Assembly (NCBI GenBank): GCA_001275005.1
Contig: JWZX01002949.1
Location: 1-64,000, forward strand
DNA from: Chrysochromulina tobinii
Lineage: Eukaryota; Haptophyta; Prymnesiales; Chrysochromulinaceae
DNA: 64,000 bases
Direction of reading: 5' to 3'
In this document: in pieces, positions 38,442 through 48,283 of the stretch
How positions within the stretch are numbered: the stretch's first letter is position 1
Layout: every line of letters starts with the position of its first letter
Notes under the pieces: generated by a model
What the model was told of the DNA's origin: nothing
Database searches by the model: none
The model's input: only the letters and a program-made list of their open reading frames with translations
Translations under genes and position numbers: made by a program

Positions 38442-40898
38442 TTACAAACTGGCACGGCGTGGCCGCGGGAGCGGGAGCGGCATCGACCCCGCATCGGCGG
38501 TCCACGGAGGCGGCGCTTGCAAGTCCTCGAAGTCGGGGAGCATCGGCGTACGCTCGAGCATCTCGAGGCGATTACGCCCGTGCATCTCGCGTGCAGTGTG
38601 GGCAGTGGAGCATGGTGTCTCAGCCGTCCTTAAACTGACCAGCCCGCGTGCGCTCAAGCTCCCTTCATGAGATCGGGTCGCGCGCGAGTCGCCCTGTGGA
38701 GGTCTGGGCGCAAGGCTCGCGGATTGGGGGGGCGCAGTCGGCTGCAGCACGGGGGTGATCGGAATGGGCTTGGGGGGTGGGATGGGCTTGGGGGGTGGGA
38801 TGGGCGGCGGATTGGCCGTTCGCGGCGAGACCCAGCCGCGGGGTGGCTGCTGGTCAACGCTCACAAGGCCTTTGTGCAGCCGCGGCTGCACGCCATATCC
38901 CACTGCCAGATTGATCGGCGGCATCTCGACGCGCAACACGAGCAGGTCCTGCCTCCCCTCCGATGCGAGCACCCACCGCTTGTGGAGAGGGTGCCAGGCG
39001 AGATGCTGCTGAGACGGATCCGCCGCGTCGCGCAGCCCGCTCAGCGCGCGCGTCAGGTGGGATCGCAGCTGGCTGAGCGAGTCGAGAGCCGCTAGCACCA
39101 GCACATGTCGCTCGCGCTTCGCTTCCGCCCTGACCTCCTTCACACGCACTTCGAGCCCTCCTTCAGCTTGTTCGAGCCGCTGTCGCACTTCGAGCACCGC
39201 ACTCGCGGCCCTGGCCAGCTCGTCTTGCATCTGGACGTACGATGCCTCGACGCTCATGTGCTTCCGCACGAGCGCCTCGACGTACTGGAGCAGCGGCGGC
39301 CGGCCGTCGGCGTCCAGGATCGGTTTGGGTGCGTCCTCGCCGGCTTTCGCGGGTGCGGGCGGGTGTGGTCGGATCTGTGTCTCGGCGATCCGGGCCTTGC
39401 ACCGCGCAATCTCGGCTTCGAGGCGTAGCTTCTCGTCACGCAAGAAGACCACCGCCTTGTCAGCGGACCCGCCCAGCATGTCCTGCTCCTTGCGATGCGC
39501 TTGGAGCTGGGCGGTGAGCACCGCACATTCGGCCTTGAGACGCTCACACTCAGCGACGAGCTGCTGCAGCGACTGCGCGAACGTCTGCTTCTGTGTGCGC
39601 TCGATCTTCAGATGATCCAATGCCGTCTCGAGCTTGGTCTTCGCCGTCGTCGTCTCGCGCACCAGGTGCTCCACGCGCTGCTGGACGCTCGCATTCTCAT
39701 CCTTGACGAGGTGCAACTCCACGTAAGCCTCGTCAAGCATCCGCATCGCGCTCTGCAGCTCCTCGACGGCCGCGAAGCCGCCCGCACCTGCTGGCTTCAC
39801 GGCCGCCAGCTCCGCGCGCACCTTGTCGAGCTCCGCCTCGCGTACCATGAGCTTCTCGAGGACGGATGCGAGCTCAACCTCGAGCGTTGCACTCGCATCG
39901 GTCGCGCGCGCGGCCTCGAGCTGCGCAAGCAGCGTGCCCACCTGGTGCTCCAGCGCTGCCTTCTCCTTGCCCGTCTTGGAAAGGGCCGCCTGCAGCATCT
40001 GCGCCTTTTCGTGCGCAGCCTCGGCCGATGAGTTGCGCTCGCGCATCTCGGCAATCTCCGCCTTGAGATCGCCGATCTTGGCTGACATAGCATCGTGCTG
40101 CTCCATCGCCTGTTCAAGCGTTGCGAGGTTGGCATGCAATCGCTCGCGCTCTTCGGCCGCGCCTTCGAGCTCTCTCCGCGCCGCCGCCAGCTGCCCTGCC
40201 AGCGCATCCGTCCGCTCGAGTCGCTTCTCCACCTGCTGATGCAAAGGCTCGTCGGCGTCCAAGGGAACGTCGAGGAGGGCGAGGCACTTGCGGATCTCGA
40301 GCACGTGCGCTGATGCAGCCTCGCGCTCCGTCGCAGCCTCCTCCTCAAGCGTGACCATGCGCGCCTGCTCCGTCTGCAGCATGTTCTTGAACATCAGGAG
40401 CTGACCTTGATCGCCCTGGCGCTTGAGCTTCTCCTCGTTGAGCTCCTCCTTTAGACCCTCGATCGTCTTGAGCGCTTTATAGAGCTCGGCGCCGCCTGCA
40501 CCAAGCAACTCCTGCACCCTCTCATCGAGTTTCCGATTGAATGTCGCTTCCATCTCGGCTGCCTGGTTACCCGCCTGCACGCTGTTCGCCTTGCGCATCG
40601 TGGCCATCTTCATTTCAGAGACGACCGATTGGGCCTTGAGGCTATCTTTCGCCGTCAGCTTATGCTGCTCCGAGAGCTTCTCGGCGACCTCAACGCTTGA
40701 GCGGCTCAGCACGTCGAAAACATCCTCCACGACAAACAAGACCCTTTGGCCTACACCTGGTGCGTTGGATTGCGCCTCCTCAACAAGTTTGGCCTTCGCC
40801 TGCACGAGCAGCGCTAAGAGGCTGCGACAACTCTGTGCGAGACTTTCCGCGTACTCCTTGGGCGCGTCCACTTTGCGCATCCCTGGGGGGCTTGCCAT
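38442..40898 (-). CDS. long coiled-coil protein with Pro-rich tail, unidentified
   Basis: 818 residues from ATG 40898 (MASPPGMRKVD); an in-frame ATG at 41018 precedes a basic, less protein-like stretch. After a 100-residue globular helical start (SCRSLLALLVQAKAKLVEEA), residues about 110-600 are nearly continuous heptad coiled coil. A short conserved-looking block follows (RVEMPPINLAVGYGVQ), and then a Pro-rich tail with a PPPKPIPPPKPIP repeat. The shape is that of centrosomal, basal-body or tether proteins, but I recognise no family. Confidence 0.65.
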   Translation of the reverse strand: MASPPGMRKVDAPKEYAESLAQSCRSLLALLVQAKAKLVEEAQSNAPGVGQRVLFVVEDVFDVLSRSSVEVAEKLSEQHKLTAKDSLKAQSVVSEMKMATMRKANSVQAGNQAAEMEATFNRKLDERVQELLGAGGAELYKALKTIEGLKEELNEEKLKRQGDQGQLLMFKNMLQTEQARMVTLEEEAATEREAASAHVLEIRKCLALLDVPLDADEPLHQQVEKRLERTDALAGQLAAARRELEGAAEERERLHANLATLEQAMEQHDAMSAKIGDLKAEIAEMRERNSSAEAAHEKAQMLQAALSKTGKEKAALEHQVGTLLAQLEAARATDASATLEVELASVLEKLMVREAELDKVRAELAAVKPAGAGGFAAVEELQSAMRMLDEAYVELHLVKDENASVQQRVEHLVRETTTAKTKLETALDHLKIERTQKQTFAQSLQQLVAECERLKAECAVLTAQLQAHRKEQDMLGGSADKAVVFLRDEKLRLEAEIARCKARIAETQIRPHPPAPAKAGEDAPKPILDADGRPPLLQYVEALVRKHMSVEASYVQMQDELARAASAVLEVRQRLEQAEGGLEVRVKEVRAEAKRERHVLVLAALDSLSQLRSHLTRALSGLRDAADPSQQHLAWHPLHKRWVLASEGRQDLLVLRVEMPPINLAVGYGVQPRLHKGLVSVDQQPPRGWVSPRTANPPPIPPPKPIPPPKPIPITPVLQPTAPPQSASLAPRPPQGDSRATRSHEGSLSARGLVSLRTAETPCSTAHTAREMHGRNRLEMLERTPMLPDFEDLQAPPPWTADAGSMPLPLPRPRRASL

Positions 40899-41711
40899 CG
40901 CCCGGATGCTTGCGTCGCGGACGCGAAGCTCCCGCCCGCCCGCCCGCCCGCGTCGCGGAACTCTGTCGAAGCAACGACAAAACACATAAAAGGAACCTGG
41001 GCCTGGTGCGGAATTCATTCTCTACGATTTTCGTGAAGGTGCCGAAAAGTGACGTGGTTCGCGCCTCGAGGGCACCGGCCACCTCCGCATTTCGCGCCGC
41101 GGCACCTCGGTGCGGGGTGCGGGGTGCGCAGCGCGGCGTCCTCGGCCTAGCTCGCGCTCGTGGCGGTGTCACGTGCCCACTGCATCGTGCTGGCCTCACA
41201 TCCGCGCCCGAGGCCCTTGGCCCGAGTGAACCATCGTCGTAGGCTCTCGTCCCAAGGGCCAAGAGCCGCCCAGACGTCTCGCTAGCCTGTTCTCGAGGCT
41301 CAGTCGCTCGCGCATGTCATTGTGGCGGAAGGGTCAAGGCCCGGATCGAGCGGCGGCGCACGCGCACAGCCTCTCGACCGGGCATGCCTCGACCGCGGCG
41401 CTCCGCCTCCGGCCGGATCGCCTCGACAGCGTCCAGCGCGCGCGCAGACCAGATCCGTCTTTCCGTGTCCGGCGCGCCGCCGTCAGCTGCGCAGGCACAC
41501 ACCGTGCGGGCCACCTTTTATAGGGGCTCGCTCGACCGATTGCTAATTGACAGTCACGGAATACCTACACAGTAACGTGTACAGCATGCCAACCACACGG
41601 TTCGTGCAGCAAACACGCGCACAGCTGCAAGCCAGGGCGTGGGTATCCATGTGGTGGGGGATCGAGCATCGAGGACTCTCGAACTCTCGTGGCTCAGTTT
41701 GACGTTGTGAC
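40899..41711. other. intergenic between two minus-strand genes
   Basis: Very GC-rich at 40920-41520 with several open frames that look like composition artefacts. AT-richer from 41540, consistent with the 3' UTR of the next gene. Nothing assigned. Confidence 0.5.
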
Positions 41712-42326
41712 TTATTCGTCCTCGTCGAGGGCCAGCTCCACGTCATCGCCAAAGCGCTCCCGGAGTCCCTCCCAATACTTAATGGCGCTCTCATCCACCT
41801 CTTCTCCCTCATCGGGGTGGAGGATGGCCGACAGAAGCGGGGCGCGCTCTTCACCGAGGAGGCGAACGATGCGCAGCGTGCGGCCGTCTGGTGTGTCCTT
41901 GGTCGCAAACTGGGCGCTACGCACCTCATTGAGCCGGATGTGGCACTCGAAAGAGTTGTCGTCATTAGAGACCTGCATGAACAGACGTGCCGAGCTTTCG
42001 GTGATCGGGCGGGAGGGCATGCATTTTCAGGGTTCGATACGCCTCCCTGTATATTACGGTCGCTAAGCCCTTCTTGACTCTCGAAGGCCTTCAAACGCGC
42101 CGACCGCCTCTAGGATGGCGCCCTTGCCGCTGACGATGAAGCGGCAAGGTCCGAGAAACTCGAGATCGGAGATGAGATGCTTGACGCCGAGCGCCGCGCG
42201 GACATCTCCGCACGTACGGGTGATCATGCGGCGCGCCGGCTCATGGACAGGCACGCGCGTCAGCTGGAAGGCTGCGGCCGACGAGAGTAGCAGCAATATC
42301 ATTGGAGCCAAGGTCTGGAACCTCAT
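41712..42326 (-). CDS. small protein with probable bipartite plastid-targeting N-terminus
   Basis: 176 residues from two exons. The N-terminus MRFQTLAPMILLLLSSAAAF is a signal peptide ending in an AAAF motif. It is followed by a basic stretch (QLTRVPVHEPARRMITR), the pattern for import into secondary red plastids (F at +1 after cleavage). The mature part reads LEFLGPCRFIVSGKGAILEA, FECHIRLNEVRSAQFA and LRIVRLLG, ending acidic. It resembles an alpha/beta haem-utilisation (HutX/ChuX-like) fold only loosely, and I would not name it. The proposed intron at 41995-42078 restores frame as ...FEGLRDSARLFMQ. It is divergent from MKS1, with about 255 bp between. Confidence 0.6.
41995..42078 (-). other. 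intron of the plastid-candidate gene (proposed)
   Basis: GTCAAGAAGG...CCGAAAG, 84 nt, phase 2. It removes an in-frame stop and joins two clearly related coding segments. The exact sites are less certain than at other introns. The two edges share CGARAG, which might be a worn duplication. Confidence 0.5.
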
Positions 42327-42581
42327 CTTCGGTTGCCGAAGTGACGAAATCGACAGTGACGATCCGCGATACGAACGGGTGCTCAACTCCAATTTGCACG
42401 CGAGTCTGTCGGCCCAGAATTCCGGGGCAACTTTTCCGAGCTTCCTAGACTCGACAGTGACTCGACTGTGAACTCGCGCGCTCGCGCGCCGCGCTCACAA
42501 CGCCATTTTGTGCGCCGCCGCCCTCAGTGTGGTGAGGCACCACAGGTTCGTACCGCACCCAGTGTCGTCGGCGGCACAGCG

Positions 42582-44663
42582 ATGGCCTACATTGCCCCGC
42601 AAACGTACCGAATCACCGACCCGATCGAGAATCTGCGGCTCTGCGTCACGGTACGCAAGCGCGCTACTGAGGGTGTGCGGAAGCTCAAGCAGGAGGAGGC
42701 CGAAAAGCCAGAGCGTCGGCTGTCACAAAAGCGGCTGTCGCTCACGCGACGCGCGTCTGGCGCGGGGAAGAGCGATGACGATGATGAAGGGGAGAACGAT
42801 GCGGGGGACGCCGACTCGAAGCTGCTCCACGGCGAGCGCGAGGAGCCGGAGGAGTTGCTGTGTGAGCCGCGCACCTTCCGGTGGCAGGAGAAGGCGTTCA
42901 GCCGCGAGGAGGTGAAGGACATCCGCACAGATCTCGAACCGGGAGGTCGAAAGGGCCTCATCGGCGGCGCTGTCAACATCGCGACCGGGGTGACGCGGGG
43001 AGCCGTCAACGTTGCGACCGGGGTCACGAAGGCAGCGACCTTGGGCATCGTCGACCTGGGTGGGATGTCGACTGGGACGGTGACCAACTACCAGCGCGCG
43101 GAGCTCGAGCGGCTGGACCGCGCCGCGCGCGACGCGGGGAGCGGCCCATATGAGGGCGAGATCATCTACACGCGTGTACACTCGGAGCAGTTCTCAACAG
43201 AGTGGACCTCGCGATTCACCGACTCTGCGGCCGAGGTGCCCACGCCGCTCGCGCGCGCGGTGGATGAGGGCCTTCACCTGCGCGAGCACCGCGATATGAT
43301 GGGCGAGGCGGCGTGCGTGTCGATGCACGTACTCGCGACGCTGCCGATCGACAAGGCCGACGACGGAAGGCGGAGGCTCAACCGTTCGGCGACGCCGTAC
43401 TTGGGCAAGGCTGTGAAGGCCATCGGCAAGGCGACGAATGACCTTCTGCTCGGCACGCAGGCCGAGCGCAGGGAGGAGGAGGTGGTCCTGTGTGAGCTGC
43501 GGCTGTTCCCGCAAGGGCGACTCGACATACGACCTCCGCTCTCGTATGACGTCGACTCGGCACCCGAGGCCGGTAGGCTATGACGAGCTCCTCTAATGAC
43601 CTCTGATTGCATCTGAGTGGCCTCGGATGGCCCTTGATGGTCGCTGAGTGCCCCATCATCAGGTACGCTCGACGAGAGCGCCCCGCGGCTCGCGCGCTGG
43701 TACGGGGTGCCCGGCACGCGTTTCGAGTACCGTATAGAGAACCTCGCCGAGAGCGACGGCGCCGAGGAGCACGAGCAGGCCGCGATCGCAGAGCGCCTCG
43801 CCAAGCTCGGCATGACCACGAGCACGGCGGGCGGCGGCCTCGGCGGAGGCCGGCCCATGGCCGAGCTCGACTTCCCCATGCCTCCGCGAAAGGTCGCCCG
43901 CGTCCACTACTTCCTCACCCTCGACAGCGCGAGCGGCTTCGACGCGGACTCACTGTACGTGGCGTACTATGCTTTGGCGGCGCCTGGCTGGAAGCTGCTG
44001 CCGAACTGCGCCGCCTCGGCGGTCACGCAGACCTCGCACGTGCGCGCGCTCGACCAACGCGCCGTGTTGGGCTTCCCGATCGAGCTTGCGCTCGAATCGG
44101 AGGGGCCTCCCACTGCGGCGCGGCCCCCGCTCTCCCTCTTCTTCTCTGTCGTGTCGCGCGACATGCACGAGCGGATGGCGCAGCTCGGGTACGCGCACAT
44201 CAGCCCGCCGGCGGAGGCCGGCATGCGCACGGTCGAGGTGCAAGCGTGGCGGCTTGCCGAGGAGCGCACCGACGCGCTCCGTCGCTACTTCATCGGCGGC
44301 ACCGAGGAGCTCTCCGACCTGCGCGCGCTCGCGCTGCCCGACGGCTTCGACATCACGTCGCAGCCCCAGTGCCTCAACAAGCACGGGCTGCAGACCGTCA
44401 CCACGGGCATGCTCCACCTGCAGCTGCACACCGTCGTGCAGCAGTACCAGACGCCCAAGCCGGCCGCCAGGGGACGCCCCTTCTCGGCCAAGAGCATGCC
44501 ACAATTCCAGCGCGAGAAGCCCGGCTTTGGCGCGCTCAAGGGCGCCATGATGGTCGGCGCGCTCGCGCGCCAGCCCTCAGCCGTCGATCGCGTCTTAAAG
44601 CGCCTCCAGGAGCGCAAGCGCGCCGAAGGTACAGACGACGACGACGGAGCCGCAGCGCGTTAG
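42582..44663 (+). CDS. MKS1: MKS1 homologue (B9-domain ciliary transition-zone protein)
   Basis: 663 residues from two exons. The second half is a B9 domain: VHYFLTLDSASGFDADSLYV, YALAAPGWKL, TQTSHV, LSLFFSVVSRDMHERMAQLG, RRYFIGGTEELSDLRALALP and KHGLQTVTTG all follow the MKS1 order. MKS1 works with B9D1/B9D2 in the Y-link/transition zone gate at the base of cilia. The N-terminal half (YRITDPIENLRLCVTV...) matches the MKS1 N-terminus and contains a repeated GAVNIATGVTRGAVNVATGV block. The start is ATG 42582. The intron at 43573-43662 is a family A introner with a diverged duplication. It implies the organism builds cilia. Confidence 0.92.
43573..43662 (+). mobile_element. introner element, family A, diverged flanking duplication
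   Basis: The intron starts GTAGGCTATGACGAGCTCC and the next exon starts GTACGCTCGACGAGAGCGCC, aligning over most of 20 bases with one gap. The body has TAATGACCTCTGATTGCATC- and GGCCCTTGATGG-type repeats and ends CCCCATCATCAG. Phase 1; splicing gives ...APEAGTLDESAP. Confidence 0.8.
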
Positions 44664-44882
44664 CAGCGCGTGGCGCGAGATGAGTCCAAAGATGGCCCGG
44701 TCCAATGAACGCTCTCTCGACACTGTCCTGCCCTCCGTTCAGAGAGTGCAGTGTGTTGTACGCTGAAAAAAGATTGTGTGCATGCATTTCGATTGAGGAC
44801 GAAACTGACTTTCTTCCTGGATGCGCTGGCGAACTGGAGTGCGTTTTGAGCAGGTTTGAGTCGGGACCTCATTTACCGGGCG

Positions 44883-45965
44883 ATGTCGGCCATGGACGTC
44901 GAGCCTGTGCTCGAGAAGCTGCGCGCGCATATGAGGTCGCGGGGAGTGGAGGGCATCCGCGGGCTCGGCCGGCACTTCAAGATGGTCGATCGTGGAGGCA
45001 GCGGTAGCGTCAACGCCGATGAATTTGTGTACGCGTGCCGAATCAACAATCTGGGTCTTTCGCCCGCGGAGGTACGCTTGCTGATGCAAGCCTTCGACCT
45101 GCATGACAACGGGCAGGTCAACTACCAGGAATTTTTGCGCGGCGTCCGCGGGCGGCTCACGCAGCAGCGCAAGAAGCTCGTCCGCATGGTCTTCGACGCG
45201 CTCGATGCCATCGGGGGCCACAACGGCTACCTGATGATGGACGATCTCAAGCCCGTCTACAGCGTCACCAACCACCCGCTGGTCAAGGCGGGCAAGATGA
45301 CCAAGGACGGGGCGTTGCAAGAGATGATCAACGGCTTCGAGGGCTTGAAGGAGGCACCACATGACGGCAAGGTGTCCCTCGAGGAGTGGGTCAGATATTA
45401 TGAAGAAGTTTCTGCCTCGATCGACCACGACGACTACTTTGGCAATATGCTCGCCGGCACGTGGGCGCACCTCAAGAAGAAGAGGGCAGACGGCACGACC
45501 GCGCCCGTCCTCAAGTTCACGTCCTCGGCCGAGGTCGAAGCCTTCGAGAAGATCCTGATCAACGCGATGTATGCGAAGGTGACCTCCGACGTGCAGCTCA
45601 AGATCCAGGTAGAGAAGCAGTTTGCGAACATCGACAAGAACAAGAGCGGGACCGTCTCGATGGACGAGTTCATGCTCGGCCTCGAGAAGTTTGGCATGCA
45701 CGTGGAGGGTCGGCGCCCGGGCCCCGGTGGCAGTCGGTTGAGCTTGGTCCAGGGGCTCTTCGACAAGTATGACGTGGACGCGAGCGGCGCCCTCAACTAC
45801 CACGACTTTGTCGAGGCGATGCTGAGCAAGTATGAGCCACCCTTAAAGCCGCATGTCGATCCCGGCATGCCCTCGGGCGGCAGGTCACGCAAGGGCGCCA
45901 TGTACCCGGGCACCGAGTACCTGGCGAGGTCGAACGGAGTCTTCCGCGAACTCGGCCAATCGTAG
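44883..45965 (+). CDS. calcyphosin-like EF-hand protein
   Basis: 360 residues, single exon, from ATG 44883; the frame opens a little upstream without ATG. EF-hand loops are visible at DRGGSGSVNADEF, DLHDNGQVNYQEF, DKNKSGTVSMDEF and DVDASGALNYHDF, with additional degenerate ones between. The arrangement and the RGLGRHFKMVDRGGSG start follow calcyphosin/CAPSL-type Ca2+ sensors, several of which are axonemal. The C-terminus is a basic, Gly/Pro-rich tail. Calcium-dependent regulation, probably flagellar, is inferred. Confidence 0.8.
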   Translation: MSAMDVEPVLEKLRAHMRSRGVEGIRGLGRHFKMVDRGGSGSVNADEFVYACRINNLGLSPAEVRLLMQAFDLHDNGQVNYQEFLRGVRGRLTQQRKKLVRMVFDALDAIGGHNGYLMMDDLKPVYSVTNHPLVKAGKMTKDGALQEMINGFEGLKEAPHDGKVSLEEWVRYYEEVSASIDHDDYFGNMLAGTWAHLKKKRADGTTAPVLKFTSSAEVEAFEKILINAMYAKVTSDVQLKIQVEKQFANIDKNKSGTVSMDEFMLGLEKFGMHVEGRRPGPGGSRLSLVQGLFDKYDVDASGALNYHDFVEAMLSKYEPPLKPHVDPGMPSGGRSRKGAMYPGTEYLARSNGVFRELGQS

Positions 45966-46350
45966 GCCGTGAGGCGCAGTGAGAGGGTTGAGCCGTCGAG
46001 GCGATGTGCATGGCCATGCAAAGACCATGCAAAGACCATGCCAGGCCCTGGGTTTTGCCGGCTGGCCGCCGAGCATAGCAGCATCGGATCTGAGTCCCGG
46101 TCAGTGTAAATGCGGCTTCGGTGTGTATCCATTCGCGTGTTGGACAGTAACGACCACGGTAAGTGTTCACATACCGAACGCGTGGGTCGCGCGTGTTGTC
46201 AATGTCGTTTGTAACGGGGGCGTGAGAACAGAGATCTATGAGGATTAACTAAAGTCAGCGATATATCCACTTACGCAAGATCACTTAATCTTAAATAGTC
46301 ACTTATGTCTTATCTCTGGTCTTATGCGGTTACGTGCCAGGATCACACGT
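45966..46350. other. intergenic, convergent 3' ends
   Basis: Two copies of atgcaaagacc near 46016-46038 and AT-rich sequence at 46190-46310. No gene seen. Confidence 0.55.
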
Positions 46351-47732
46351 TCACAGAGGCTCACACGGCTCACACGCCTCGGCAGCACCGGCGGCAGCCG
46401 CGTGTTCGCCGCCCGCGGTGCCTTGATGGCCAGCTGCGGCTCCGCTGCTACTTGGAGCCGCATCCGCATCCAGACCGAACGCCGCAACCCACAGCGGTAC
46501 GACGCCACTGTCGAGCCAGAGCACCAAGTCCGGTGGGCGCACTCCTTCCAGATCCGTGCTCTCGAGCACGATACCGCTGCGCAAGGGGTCGCGAAAGAAG
46601 CCACAGATATCCTCATCCGAGTAGCGCAGGCTGAAGTGGATCAGCACCCACGTGGTCGGCCTGTCGGCGGCGCGCTGCGCGAGGGCGTGCGGCCGCAGCC
46701 CGTGCCACGTGATGTGCCCGCGGCGCTCGGCTTCGGCCGATAGGGACTGCTCGAGATAGGTGCACTCGATCATGATGGTTGAACAGCGTAGGATAGGCCC
46801 ATCGATGGCGCGGTCATGCGCGAGCGCCTGGATCGCGTCGTGTCGGTAACAGATATCATCAGAGGTCATCAGAGGTCATCATAGGTCGTCGGTGGCGATC
46901 AGGCGCACTCATCTGGATCGTCGAAACGGTTACAAAGGCGAGCACAGGTTATCAGAGGCCATCCGTGGCCATCAGTGTGGCCAGCAGGCGCAAACACCTG
47001 GATCGTCGTATCGGTTACAAAGGCGAGCAAGAGCCTCGCCTCCTGCTGAACCTCCTCGTACACCGGCTCGCCGCGCGCCTGTGCCGCCTTGACGTTGGCG
47101 GCGGTGACGCGCTTGTCGGTACCGATGAGCTCGCGACGAAATTTGTGTGTCGACCGCGCCGGCTCGCCGAGTACATATCCAATCGCCGTCGAGCGGTGCC
47201 AAAGTTGGGTCGTGTGCACTTCGAGAGTGGTGGCCGCCTTCTTGCCGACCGCGACTTGCAGCTTCATCCCGCCCTCGACGGGCCGCCAGGTTTGAAGTCC
47301 CTGCTGGAGCATCGATCCTGGACTCGCGTGCGCGTCCTCATCTGGCGGCGGCGCGTACTCCGCTGGAAGCTCCTCATCAGCGTCAACTTTACATGCCCAA
47401 GAGAGTTGGCAGAATTCGCGAAGGCGGTGCACAATCGGTGCAGGCGCCATGATGTGGATGGGCGGTGCGCCATCGCCATAGTGCCTCAGCAGAGCTGGCA
47501 ACGCGTTCATGTGATCTATGTGGCCATGACTGACCAGGATGGCTCGAACTCCGTTTCCAACAAGACTCGATTGCAGAGGGAGGTCGACGCCCGCGTCCAG
47601 CACCACCCCTATTTCGGGGAGGAAGAATCCGGTGCGTTCCATCGCACGACTATGGCCCGCAAGGGTCCATTCGGTGTGTGGCACTCGCCAACGGTGCTTG
47701 AAGTACTCGTGCTGCGGAAGCGTGCGCGACAT
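46351..47732 (-). CDS. metallo-beta-lactamase-fold protein, tRNase Z-like
   Basis: 403 residues from two exons. The zinc-binding signature SHGHIDHMNALP (HxHxDH) lies near residue 70. Near the end, MIECTYLE and WVLIHFSLRY (HFS) match the third acid and final histidine motifs of RNase Z-type enzymes, which cleave tRNA 3' trailers. The N-terminus (EWTLAGHSRAMERTGFFLPE) is typical of a small algal/plant MBL branch rather than canonical ELAC1/2, so the substrate is uncertain. The compound introner at 46828-46997 is removed to give ...FVTDTTIQALAHDRA. The last 45 residues are low complexity. Confidence 0.75.
46828..46997 (-). mobile_element. compound introner intron with three copies of the target sequence
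   Basis: On the minus strand the exon end GTAACCGATACGACGATCCA(G) at 46998-47018 recurs as GTAACCGTTTCGACGATCCA(G) at 46913-46933 and again, more diverged, at 46828-46850, immediately before exon 2. Between them lie two TGATGGCC/TGATGACC bodies of about 53 and 62 nt, both starting with TGCGCCTG-like sequence. The 5' site is the first CAG|GT and the 3' AG is supplied by the last copy. 170 nt, frame-restoring. Confidence 0.82.
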
Positions 47733-48283
47733 TTAGACTGAGTGTAGAGAGGTCGAGCGCAATTCGCGAAGTGAAGAGCTTGCCTTTTGCAATCAGCAAA
47801 AAAGCGCCGTCTATTTGAGGCAACTTCTGGCACCCCTTTTCAGGTTGGATACAGCAAAAACCCCAAACGCAAACGAGCCTTGCGGCAAATCGAGTAAGAG
47901 TCGTTCGACTCCCTCGGAAAAAACCAACCTGTTTTGATTCATTACACGTTTTTAGTTCCCGTCCGGTATCGATCAAGTACCGGTACCGGTCGAGTATTGT
48001 ACGCCGCCGTAATACTCGGACCGCACTGAGAAGTTGAACTCACAGAGGGTATACAGAGGGCCGGGCTCGGACGTCCGCGGTTTGAATGTCGGTGGAGATG
48101 TTTGCGACGTGGTGGGTCAGGAAACTTTGGGTGTCGGTGTGATTTTTCGGAGTTTTTATCGAAGACTTTGTACTGTACAGTACTGTGTTAGAAGTCAAGA
48201 CACACATTCACATTCACACACACACACATTCACACCACTGTGGAGCTTCTTTCCTGAGCGTGCTTGCTTGCTGCAAGAGGGAC
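47733..48283. other. divergent upstream region
   Basis: Between the tRNase Z-like start and the SET gene start. Contains a CACACATT/CACA microsatellite at about 48200-48240 and an accggtaccggt-like palindrome near 47975-47990. No gene seen. Confidence 0.5.

Noticed and set aside
42020-42050. GGTTCGATACG as a tRNA B-box
   Set aside because: No A-box or cloverleaf around it; it lies in the proposed intron of the plastid-candidate gene.
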